From assembly GCA_029990175.1 (NCBI GenBank), contig JARKIP010000011.1:20496001-20560000 (forward strand): a stretch of DNA of 64,000 nt, read 5' to 3'. The notes beneath the pieces were generated by a model. That model made no database searches. It worked only from the letters and a program-made list of their open reading frames with translations, and was not told the DNA's origin. This stretch comes from Petunia secreta. Taxonomy: Eukaryota; Streptophyta; Magnoliopsida; Solanales; Solanaceae. Positions within the stretch are counted from its first letter, which is position 1, and each line of letters starts with the position of its first letter. The position numbers and the translations under genes are program-made. Shown piece by piece: positions 55,066 through 64,000 of the stretch.

Positions 55066-55115
55066 GTAATTTATTAATTAATTGTATGTATTATTTTATG
55101 TAATTTTTAGTAGTG

Positions 55116-55118
55116 AAT
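55116..55118 (+). repeat. CACTA target-site duplication, right (AAT)
   Basis: Matches 50338-50340. Confidence 0.75.
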
Positions 55119-56363
55119 AATAGAGTATAACAATGGGGTATTTACATATTTATGCAAACTAACATTCAACTTTATACAAAGATAGCAATAATATACCATT
55201 TACAAAATATAACAATATTTTTATAAATCATAGTAAGGTCACCGTCGCCGGTAGTCGAAATTTTTTTTAACATTTTTTTTTGTATATTCTTTATTGTGTG
55301 TATATTGATACACTATACATACAATAAAGATACGCAAGACAGACATTGATATAATTGTTATGAGTCACTTGCATATACTTTATATGTCTAGTATATGTAT
55401 TCAATACATGAACACATACACCATATATACAATGCATAAAAACACATTCAATTTACGATTGTTGTATGTGAAGTGCATATACATTGTATGACTACATAGA
55501 ACATGCACCAGATATACAATGGATATATATGTGGCGTACAATCCCTTTCATCTTCAAAAAAAAAAAAAAAATCCACCATAACCACCATAATTTGTTGTAG
55601 TCACTGGAGAAACATCCTAAAAAAAAATGAAGATGTGATCCCAACTATGCAGCGAAGATCTCCGGCTTCGACGTCGGCGCTAGAGTCATCCATCAGTGGA
55701 GGTAAGCTCAGATCGAAAGGAGCACGATAAATCACAATCGATCGCTACCACCATCACACTCACCGTCGACGACGACGGAGCACAACTAGTCACGATAGGA
55801 ACTACTGCTCCGTCATCGTCGACGCTGCTATGATGACTGTGGGTACTTTGCCTCACAGTGACGATGATAGAGTGGGAGAAGGAACGGTAGCGCGGTAGAA
55901 GGGGTGGGGCAAGACAGCATCAACAAGTAGAATAGTTGGACAGGACGAAAATGGGAAGAACAATGGGGTGAGGGAGAGAGAATGAGAGTTAGGGTTTCAA
56001 TAGGAATACTTTTGTATTTTTAACCATATTTTGTAGCATTTTGGTAAAGTATTTTTTCAAAGTGTAGCTATATTGGTAAAGTATTTTTTTCAAAATGTAG
56101 CTAATATGTTTGATAAAGTATGAAAAAGATTATCATACTTTTAAAATAAAATTTCTAAAATGACACCTACCATAATTTTTCACATAACATATTAATAGGT
56201 ATTTTGATATTTTTATATATTATTATTCACTTCCACCTTGACTAGCACCCTTTAGTATAAAATTCCCTTTGATATGACCAATAGAAGAAAAGGAAAAAGT
56301 ATAGTAGTGATCTATGATAAAGGATAAGGTGGTTTAGCTTAAGGGAGATGAATCATGCTCAGC
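55119..56363. repeat. Non-autonomous repeat, possibly MULE-like (copy 1)
   Basis: No coding sequence. It is rich in 'gtatat', 'tgtatg' and 'acatac' words (55270-55540), has an A-run (55557-55571), a CG-rich part with gccggtagtcgaaa and gtcgacgacgacgg (55245-55830), and 'agggttagggtttc'-like text (55988-55997). It ends in repeated 'ggtaaagtattttt...gtagcta' units (56041-56103). The same ingredients recur in inverted or variant form at 61880-63159. Boundaries are uncertain. Confidence 0.45.
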
Positions 56364-57117
56364 AATCCCAGCTAAGGGTAGCCATTGGTCCGATTCATAC
56401 CAGACCGGTTTCAGGCTGTGAATCGGCTCAGACCGGTGGCGACCAGACCAAAACCCCTAACCGACCCCAGCGCCGGTTCCGATACAATGCTACGAAAAAA
56501 AACCAGATAGACTGGTTGAAAATGGACCGGAGCCGGTCCAGACTGAGTCGGACCGAACCGGACCGGTCCAAAAAAAATTAAAAATCCTGAAATTCTGCCG
56601 TTAACTAGCCGTTGGCAGCAACTCTTTTGACCCCCTAGCCGTTGTCCAACGGCCAAAATTGGTCATTTTCACCCCTCTACCACCCCTAACTATTTTTTTC
56701 CTATAAATACCCCCATTATTTCATCATAATTTTTACACAAATCATCCAATTCTCGCTAACTTTCTCAAATTCTCTACAATATTGTTATTTTGCTATTTTG
56801 GTATTTGTTAAAAATTTATAATCTGGCTACTTTATCAAGTTTTAATTGGAGTTGCTATCAAAGTTATATTTGACTATTTGGTGAAGTTTTCAATTGTCAA
56901 GTATTGGGTCAATTGGAGGCGCTACTTGGTTGAAATATCAATTTGGCTATTTTTACAATTTTTCGATTATCAAGTGGTTCAACTAATTAATTGAAGTGAA
57001 GGCTCAAGTTTCAACTTCACCTCAATTATATGGTTATATTTGGTTGGTCGTTCCTACTTTCTACCCTTTTATAATTTTTTTTGTCATATATTTATTTTAT
57101 TTGCTATAATTATATCT

Positions 57118-59486
57118 CAAAGAGGTTCAATTGGAACTAGTAGTGGAGAGCGGGCACGTGGTCGTGGGAGAAATAGGGGTAAAGGAATTGCTGGTAGTTC
57201 TAGTCAGTTCACCCACATAGATAATTCTCAATATTATCATGATGTTAGCGCTAATAATCCACTTGATAATGATATATTAGAAGCACAATATGGCCATCAA
57301 AGCGGGGTTAATTTAGAAGAAACGCATGAATTTCAAGCTAGTCCACCTGAAGTTCAGTCTGACTTGCTTCCTGTACCTCTTACTAGAGTACCGGTTAAAT
57401 GTAAGGAAAGATCTGAGGTGTGGGAATTTGTGAAAAAGAAAGATGAACAGCAGATGATCGTATATGGGCTTTGTCGAATGGAGGGGGTTTTTAAAACTGG
57501 GGGTAATGATGGTGGGACGGGTAAAATTATGACTCACTTAAGAAATAAACATCCTAAAGAATGGTCAATGCGGGCGCGGGGGAGGGGGAGGGGGGAGGGG
57601 GGTATTTATTTAGGGACCGAACATGGGGGAGTAGCGCATGATGAATCTTCGGGTATCCAAACAAAAATTAACCAAACAACAGGAGGGTTTCTTACTTATG
57701 ATAACAAAAGGATAGGAAAAATATTGCTAAACTAGTTGCGGTCGAGGTTTTACCTTATAGTTTTCCTTCTTCTACTGGTTTTGTTCGTTATGTTCGGTCT
57801 ACATATAATCCCTCTTATAAAGGTTTTTCTAGAACTACTGTTAAAAATGATATTATTAAATATAAGAACGAATATCAAGATTATTTGCGATATTTATTTG
57901 ATAACTTTGATACTAGAGTATGTCTTACTACGGATATGGGTGGTTATACTAATGGATGTGATTATATTACTGTTACTATTCATTGGATAGATCCTGATTG
58001 GATATTTCAAAAACGTGTTATTGCTTATAAAGTTGTTGATGAACCACACACGGGAAATTATATTTGTAATAAAATTTCATCAATTTGTCGTACGTACTGT
58101 TTAACTAACAAAATTTTTAATATTTCAGTAGATAATGCTACAAACAACACAGACGCACTTAGGAACTTAAAATCTATTTTGAACCCCCCTCCCTCCTTTT
58201 GAGGAATCTTTTCATGTTAGGTGTGCATGTCATATTTACAACTTAGTAGTAAAAGATGATCTTGACTTGTTTAACAACATTATCAAAAGGTGAAAATAGC
58301 TATTACTTATATTTTTATAAATAAAAACCAAGAAAGAAGAAGAATGAGAAAGAAAATGTATGGAATTAGGAATGCCAATTAGGAGAGTCCCAGAGGAAGT
58401 TTGTACTAGATGGAGCATTTTATATGAAGTATTGAGTGTCGCTTACGATTATGGAGTGCATATTTCTCAAATGTATGATAAGCATTTTATGGAAATTTAT
58501 CACCTTAAAGAGGACGACTGGAAACTTGTTCAACATCTCCTTTAGTTTTTACAAAAAATTTATAAAGCTACTTTAGAATTTTTCGGACAATATTATCCAA
58601 TTAATCCTACCATGTTATATTATATAGCTGGAATATCGGAATTATTGAAAGTATATAAGCAATATGAAGTATATAAAGTGGCTGTAGAGGTTATGATTGA
58701 AAAATTTAGAAAATATTTTTTCCCAATTCCTCATCTTTTTTAGATTGCTTCTGTGTTACATCCTGCTTTTATACTTAAGTTAACTGAACGACTTGTTAGA
58801 GAAATATATCCAAATTTAGAAATTATAGAAATTGAAATTGAGGCTAATGGATTTCTAAGTGTCGAAAATACGGTTCTTAATGTTTATGCAGATACCGTGG
58901 CTATTTTTACAAAGTATAGAGTTCGGGCAGATACTGCTACACCAAGTATACCAATACAATCCACCGATGAAAGTTTTTCTCAAATGGGCAAAAGACATGC
59001 GGGGATTACCACTTTTGGGGGACATGATGAAAAGTTGCTTTCAGAACAGGACGAGTACGGGGAGGAATACAACGAGTTCCAAGTGTATTTAATTCAGTAT
59101 CCAAAGAAACTTACAAACTTGGAACTCATCATTTGTTGGGTTATTGGAAGAATCAAGAATCACAATTTTCAATTCTTTCAAAAATGGCCCTGGATACATT
59201 AACAATTCAAGCTTCTTTGTTGAAAAAGGAGGCAATGGAGACAGGAGTTTTATCCATGAATTGGATCAAAGCAGAGCGAAGAAACTTTGGACTACCAGAA
59301 CTTTCTGAGAAAAAAGGCAAAACATATCTTGATCAAATTTTGGGCGACGGGACAAGTGAAGAATGGAGTCAAACCGGCAATGATGATGAAGAAGAAGAAG
59401 AAGAAGAAGACGGAGATGATGAACAAGAACAACAACGGTCAGTTCCTAAAGAAAATCCTACGACTATCATAAAAGAAATTAGCTAG
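57118..59486 (+). pseudogene. hAT transposase (BED-type, RICESLEEPER-like)
   Basis: Starts after an intron-like end. BED finger at 57410-57555 ('ERSEVWEFVKKKDEQQMIVY', 'GKIMTHLRNKHPKEW'); the first zinc Cys appears replaced by Tyr. After a G-rich insertion and stop (57735) comes the catalytic part: 'RVCLTTDMGGYTNGCDYI' (first Asp; the usual Trp after Asp-Met is Gly), 'NISVDNATNNTDAL' (second Asp), 'FHVRCACHIYNLVV', 'VCTRWSILYEVL'. The C-terminal part at 59137-59330 ('YWKNQESQFSILSKMALDTL', 'NWIKAERRNFGLPEL') lacks the conserved Ser-Glu...Phe-Ser segment of the dimerisation domain. Acidic GAA-repeat tail. At least five stops or shifts; dead. Confidence 0.8.
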
Positions 59487-59984
59487 TATGTTTAAAAGTA
59501 TGTAATTTTCTAAATTAGAATTTTAAAATTATAAGTTTGAAAGTTTAGCTATGTAGTATGTATTGCACTACTTATGTTTTAAACAATTCAATAAAATTGC
59601 TCCAAGTCTTGAATTCCATCACAAATTCACAACTCTTGTCTTCTTATTTATTTTTAAATTTATTCTTTGCGCTAAAATATTATAATTAATTACTAGTTTC
59701 TAAATTAGTTCAAATTGAAATTATAAAATTAATTCAAAGTTTGAAGTTATCAAATTAATTCAAAAGTTTGAACTTGTCAATTAATTCTAGGTTAGAATCT
59801 AATTTCAAACTTTGAAATTAATTCAAAGTTTGAAAAAATATTACAAGTTTTTTAATTCTAAGTTTGAACTTTGAAATAAACTAAACATTCCAAATATATA
59901 TACAAAGTTAGTAATTTTTTCTTGTTATATTTTTTAAAATTTAAAATTATCCATCACTTTAAATGAAAGACCAAAAAAAAAAAA
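59487..59984. other. AT-rich 3' region of the hAT gene with short repeats
   Basis: Non-coding. Between 59700 and 59860 the words 'aattaattcaaagtttgaa' and their complement recur in direct and inverted forms, giving hairpin-prone sequence. No gene. Confidence 0.5.
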
Positions 59985-60475
59985 ACGGACTGTGAGCCGG
60001 CAGTATGAATTGGGCTAACGGTCCACTTTCAAATATAGCCGTTGGCCAACGGCTATATTTGCCTACCACCCCTCCCTGTAACGCCCCCATACCCCCAACC
60101 TATATACACACACACACACACACCTTATTATTTCATCATTATATCACACAATTCATCACTTTCTATCAATTTCTCTCCCAATTTACTCTTAAAGGCTATA
60201 TTTTAAATTTTTTTCAAACAATTATAGTGGTTGAAAATCAACTCATTGGACCTAGTGAAAATCAACTTCCACAACGAATAGTTCGATGTGAAGTGTGGGA
60301 ATTTATTCAGAATAATACTGAAACTTAGATAGCTAAATGTACACTTTGTCAGAGAAAGTGGAACTTTCACCCCGTCATTAAGTGTATAGGGACGGATCAG
60401 TTTAAGGTGCACTTAGAAAAACAACATAATGCCGAATGGAGTGCTCGAGCGGGGGGCAAATATCTGCCACGTTGA
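59985..60475 (+). pseudogene. Second hAT gene start: promoter copy and BED finger fragment
   Basis: 59985-60175 resembles the region upstream of the first hAT gene (56590-56760): 'agccgttggc', 'ccaacggc', 'taccacccct', 'ttatttcatcat', plus a CA-microsatellite (60107-60122). Coding from about 60225: 'IVRCEVWEFIQNNTET' (stop), 'IAKCTLCQRKWNFHPV', 'DQFKVHLEKQHNAEWSA', with the Cys-x2-Cys...His-x4-His pattern of a BED finger. It ends near 60472, and the MITE begins at 60510. The rest of this transposase is missing. Confidence 0.65.
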
Positions 60476-60501
60476 ACCGGTTGAAGAAATGGTTAAGAGA
60501 A

Positions 60502-60509
60502 TATCTATG
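60502..60509 (+). repeat. MITE target-site duplication, left (TATCTATG)
   Basis: A perfect 8-base match to 61351-61358. Confidence 0.9.
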
Positions 60510-61350
60510 CAGGGGTAGATTTAGGGGGACGGAAGGGGGTGCCACGACACCCGATAGCTTCGATCGAGACTCTTTATATATATATGGAAAATATTACAAA
60601 TAATAGATTTGGCACCCACACTCACTAAAGATCCTATAGTAAAAATGCTTACTTTTAAACCCCAATATCATGGGTTTGAATCCCTTTAGAGAAATTTTTT
60701 AAAATAATACTGTTTTGGATTGCAAGTTCTTCCTACAATTATTGAGAGTTTAAGACTTTATACAATTATACTATGGTCCCACACCAGTCCTCACATTTCT
60801 CTCCTCTTCTTTTTCTTTATCCCTTTTTCTATTGATTCTTTTAAGGAATTACTAAGTATTTATCTATTTTCTTTTTATTATTTTGTTTATAATGTTATAC
60901 CTCACTATTATTTCATGAGCAACTTATTTTTGGTAAATATTTTTTAAATTAATTTTCATCAATAATAATATAGTTCCTTCTTTTAATTTGGTGAATAATT
61001 TTAACAATATTTTTTATTGAATTTTAAAAGATTAAGTTCTTGATTAATTGATCTTTTGAGTTAATTTTTATAAAATGAAAATTGAAGTTTTTATTGTGCA
61101 AAAACTGCCACATGACAACTAAGATGAATAAACTAAATCCAATTTAGGGAAGGTAAATTGACCGATCTAGTCAAATAAAATTTATATTCTAGAAATTAAG
61201 TTACTTTTAAGCAATTTTTTTAATTGGGACGCTCAACCTAGGCGAAGTAATAAATGACAATCCCGACCCGACCCTCCTAGTTAGTCTTTATAGCTAAGGA
61301 TAAATATAACGAGCGGCACCCACAACCTCCGAATCCTGGATCCGCCCCTG
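60510..61350. mobile_element. Non-autonomous hAT element, 841 bp
   Basis: The left terminus CAGGGGTAGATTTAGG and the complement of the right terminus CAGGGGCGGATCCAGG form inverted ends, continuing with 'gtgcc/ggcac' further in. A perfect 8-base duplication (TATCTATG) flanks it. CAGGG ends plus an 8-bp duplication are diagnostic of the hAT superfamily. The open frame at 60720-60947 is T-rich and unlikely to be coding. It belongs to a common solanaceous MITE type ('ggcggatccaggatt'). Confidence 0.9.
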
Positions 61351-61358
61351 TATCTATG
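61351..61358 (+). repeat. MITE target-site duplication, right (TATCTATG)
   Basis: Matches 60502-60509. Confidence 0.9.
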
Positions 61359-61562
61359 TAATTTTTAATTTTCTAGTTTGTCTTTTTAATTATGTATTTT
61401 TTGAATTTTTAATAAAATATTTGTATTTCTTTTCCAATCTCAACTTTTGTTTAGCATCTATGTAATTCTTAATTTCTAGTTTGTCTTTATCATTTCAATT
61501 ATGTATTTCCCAAATTTTCAATAAATTGTGTGTATTTCTTTTACAATCTCAACGTTTGTTTA
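61354..61562 (+). repeat. Tandem duplication, about 105 bp, two copies
   Basis: Copy 1 at about 61354-61455 and copy 2 at about 61456-61562 share 'ctatgtaatt', 'tctagtttgtctttt', 'caattatgtattt', 'tttgtatttctttt' and 'caatctcaacttttgtttag'. Non-coding; possibly the 3' UTR of the second hAT copy. Confidence 0.7.
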
Positions 61563-61879
61563 GTGTTTACTCTACATTAATAATTTTTTATATTTAATAA
61601 ATTGTGTTTACTACATCAATACAATGGTGTTTATTTTTTATTAATAAATTGTTTAGTCTTTCGATTATAATTTACATTGTATTTGCAAAAAAAAAAAAAT
61701 ATATATAAACCAACCGGATGCTAGACTGGTCCGGGCCGGACCAACCGGCATAATGGTTGCCGGTGCTGGTCCAGACCCGGCTTCACATTTCTCAACCAGA
61801 GTGGACCGGAGCGGATTGATCGATTTGGTCCGCTTTCCACTCCTACTAGTGGCCGGACCGGATTGAAACCAGTAAAAAA
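61563..61879. repeat. hAT right subterminal region
   Basis: AT-rich to about 61707, then a GC-rich cluster of ccgg-containing words (gtccgggccggacc, accggcataatgg, gaccggagcgg, gccggaccggatt) at 61715-61865. It mirrors the left subterminal region at 56400-56575 and continues at 63160 after the insertion. Confidence 0.6.
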
Positions 61880-63159
61880 AGGGATAAATTACACCACATA
61901 TAAATTTACAAAAGTATTTTACCAAATATAGAGATATATTAATTATTTTTAAAAAATAGAGACATTTTTAACCTTTGTTACAAAAAATAGCAAAATACAA
62001 AAAGTAAAATATAATCCCTAACCCTAATATCTATTTTATTTTCTCTCTCTCCCTCTCTAACAATCATCAAACCCATCTCGGACCCCTTTCCCTTCTCCAT
62101 CCACAACCTTGCCACAACTAATGTTGAATTGCCATCACCATCTCCGGTGATGGCATCATTGTTTCTCTGAAAAGGGTGACAAAGTTTCTGCTACTACTGC
62201 TTTGCTTTGCTAGCGAAAGATGCTATCATTGCTTCATTTGATTGGCGACTGCGAGCTATGGTGCAGCAGTTGCTTCTTCTTCTTCTTCTTCTTTTTCTTC
62301 TTATTCTTCGATAGTTCGTCTTCTCCGGCGTTTCGTCTTCTCCGGCGTTTCGCCTTCTTCGGCGTTGCCGTTATCTCCCCATCGTTTGTTGTTTCTTTTA
62401 TTCTTTTTTGCCGGTGGTTTACCCTTTGCGAAACTGTATAGCGCTTGTATGGTGATCGTGCGACGACTGTATGACACTTGTATGTCATATGTTTTCCAAT
62501 AGAGATCTGCTCTTGCTGCAATTTTTTTACTGGTGCTTTCATCTCGTTGTAATTGTACGGTGACATCATGTTGCTAATTCAGTTTTGCAGAACTGTATGG
62601 CAGGTGTATATGAGCACTATGGAATTTGTATCGGCATTGTATGACATTTGTCGGACTTGTATGACATATGTATGGAAGTTGTATGGAAAAAAAGAGCTGC
62701 TTGTATCTCTTTTTGTATATATATATTTGTACAATTTTCTTCTTCTTCTTCCCATTTTTTTTTGTTATGGTAGTTATGGTACTTTTGTGGTGGTTTGAGG
62801 GTGGAAGGACTGTACGCGCATTGTTTTTACCATTGTATGCACGTTATATAAACCATGGAAAAATACATAGCATACAAGTTTAAACAATTTTTTTTTAAAA
62901 AAAAAAAACTTGAAAAGAATATATGGTGACCGAAATCCGGCGACCAACGGTAGCCGGTAGAGACTGGGTGAAGGGGACGGAGGGGGTTGCGGTGGCAGGG
63001 GCAGTGTAGAAAAAGAAAGGGGATCTAGGGTTTGTTTCCCTCTTTTATGTATATTTGTTATTTTTTGATAATAAAATATTACTATTTTTGAAATTCTAAT
63101 AATATAGCTATTTTTATGTGAGAAGGAATGTTACTTTGTATAGTTATGTAATTAACCCT
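61880..63159. repeat. Non-autonomous repeat, possibly MULE-like (copy 2)
   Basis: About 1280 bp inserted in the hAT subterminal region. The left end AGGGATAAATTACA and the complement of the right end AGGGTTAATTACAT are imperfect inverted repeats. It contains a TTC/TCC-rich part (62273-62360, with 'tctccggcgtttcg' twice), a row of 'tgtatgaca/tgtatggca' words (62440-62690), and ccggcgaccaacggtagccgg (62940-62958), which matches the style of 55245-55260. Open frames (62220-62441 and others) are low-complexity by-products. No clean target duplication. Confidence 0.55.
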
Positions 63160-63213
63160 AAAAGAACCGGTCCCGAACCGGGCCGGACCACTAGCCACCC
63201 TTAATTCCAGCTA

Positions 63214-64000
63214 GTTGCATTTGCAGCAAATATAGGTGTTGCGATAGCCGTATTTGATACTGAGTCTTCACACAAACAATAAATTTTGTTTGTTTGTTAA
63301 AACTATATATCAAATCAACTCAAAGCAAATTAAATCAGATTATTAAATTGTTAGTTTATCGAATTTAATTAAATCAAACTATAACTCTTGAAAAACATGC
63401 TCCCGTAATACACGTTTTTAAAATAGCATATGATATATATGGCTCATATGCTATTTATAGGACAAAAAGGAAGAGGTGGGAAGAGTGCATATGATATATA
63501 TGGTTCACACTTTAAAAAAAAAATCTTTTATCATAAATTACAAAATATTCACTCAAGAGCGATTAACAATTCCGATCAATTCATGACTGAAATCCTTGAG
63601 CAGGACTTTACTTATGTGCGAGGTAACCTTCACCATGAACTAAAATGTATATTCATCCACATACGTGCACATCATAGCGATCTGCCACTCTTGTCTCATA
63701 AAATAAGAAGAAAGGTTATGATTTGTATTGAGTCAATCTTCATATAGGAAAAAGAATTAGACCAACTATGTTTGATTACTAAATCAACAAAACGAATCAA
63801 TTAAATTAGGGGTTGAGGGCTAGCCTAGCTCACTTGGAGAGCTCCCTGCCTTCTACAGTAGAAAAATAGTGGTTGCTTCAGAATTTATGTAACTTTATAT
63901 TACGAAGAGGTTTATTGTTACTATTAGGCAGAGGATTTAAACAATTACAAGTAACTATTGTCAACAACAGTGGCCGACTCAAAATTTTAAAATCATGAAT
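63214..64000. other. Terminal spacer with a weak SINE-like trace
   Basis: AT-rich. At 63810-63850 the text ctagcctagctcacttggagagctcc contains a box A-like sequence (TAGCTCACTTGG), as in tRNA-derived SINEs, but no box B or poly-tail was found, so it is not called as a SINE. The open frame at 63430-63747 has no recognisable domain and mixes duplicated 'catatgatatatatgg' text (63427-63442 and 63487-63502). Confidence 0.35.

Larger units (their letters stand above)
50341..55115. mobile_element. CACTA (En/Spm) transposon, internally rearranged
   Basis: 4775 bp. The left terminus CACTACTAAAAAT (50341-50353) has an exact 13-base inverted partner at 55103-55115, with AAT duplicated on both sides. 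Inside, left to right: subterminal 'ccgaccgc/cggtcgg' repeats (50355-50720); the last exons of a TNP1-like gene on the minus strand; a second block of subterminal repeats (51680-51860); a deleted TNP2 gene; and the first exons of the TNP1-like gene on the plus strand. The right terminus follows an intron start directly, with no subterminal repeats. This is a defective element. Confidence 0.9.
56375..63202 (+). mobile_element. Composite hAT transposon block
   Basis: The left end AGGGTAGCCATTGGTCCG (56375-) is the imperfect inverted complement of the right end cggaccactagccaccct (to 63200). Near-identical 11-mers AATCCCAGCTA (56364-56374) and AATTCCAGCTA (63203-63213) flank the ends. Both ends carry many 'accgg/ccggt' motifs (56400-56575; 61715-61865 and 63165-63190). 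Inside are a broken hAT transposase gene, a second BED-domain gene start at 60000-60475, a MITE, and a repeat insertion. It may be two hAT copies fused or nested. Confidence 0.65.

Noticed and set aside
62220..62569. Overlapping frames rich in Ser/Phe or Lys/Arg
   Set aside because: Arise from a TTC/GAA-type simple repeat inside a non-autonomous transposon.
63430..63747. 105-residue ORF near the window end
   Set aside because: Contains a local duplication and A-run, no recognisable motif and no promoter signals. Not supported as a gene.
63810..63850. tRNA gene or SINE
   Set aside because: Only a box A-like sequence is present. I could not find box B, a cloverleaf or a tail.

Overview
This is a repeat-dominated stretch of a plant nuclear genome. 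The transposon families point to a eudicot, most likely a solanaceous plant, with Nicotiana the best guess. That inference rests on the type of Ty3-gypsy and copia LTRs, the CACTACTAAAAA-type CACTA element, the Stowaway and hAT MITEs, and the AT-rich spacers. I see no bacterial-style operons, no rRNA and no convincing tRNA gene. Only one host gene looks intact: a single-exon gene on the minus strand at 41752-42798 encoding a DUF4408/DUF761 protein (PAMP-induced A70-like).

Layout. (1) 1-1417: 3' end of a Ty1-copia element with its LTR, inserted in the gag of a minus-strand gypsy fragment (1418-3000) that keeps a tRNA-Asp-type primer site and part of an LTR. (2) About 3005-13830: element A, a decayed minus-strand Tat-lineage Ty3-gypsy retrotransposon (gag, protease, RT, two RNase H domains, integrase). 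It has an extra gene in the opposite direction between integrase and the missing 3' LTR. A solo LTR with a perfect CCTCT duplication sits in its gag. (3) 13831-16693: spacer with two MITEs. (4) 16694-38124: element B, a plus-strand relative of A with matching LTRs and a GAAAA target duplication. Its gag and reverse transcriptase are deleted. Element C (22312-27776, duplication GCCTC) lies in its antisense gene. Element D (29716-38018, duplication AGTTC/AGTTG) lies in its 3' LTR.

(5) 38130-43170: spacer with three MITEs and the A70-like gene. (6) About 43180-49900: a degenerate plant L1-type LINE with ORF1 (DUF4283 and CCHC knuckle) and ORF2 (endonuclease, RT, zf-RVT, RNase H). (7) 50341-55115: a complete-ended but internally rearranged CACTA transposon (duplication AAT). 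(8) 55119-56363: a MULE-like or otherwise unclassified non-autonomous repeat. (9) 56375-63202: a composite hAT block with a broken BED/hAT transposase, a second BED gene fragment, a hAT MITE with a perfect 8-bp duplication (TATCTATG), and a second copy of the 55-56 kb type repeat. (10) 63214-64000: AT-rich sequence with a weak tRNA-like SINE trace.

How it works together: this is not a pathway but a layered insertion history. Element boundaries and target duplications let the order be read: A before its solo LTR; B before C and D; the hAT block before the MITE at 60510. The most unusual items are the antisense coiled-coil genes of A and B, the compact element C with an uncharacterised duplicated ORF in place of most of pol, the long-LTR pol-less element D whose two LTRs differ in minisatellite copy number, and the CACTA element whose 3' gene half is inverted to its other end.
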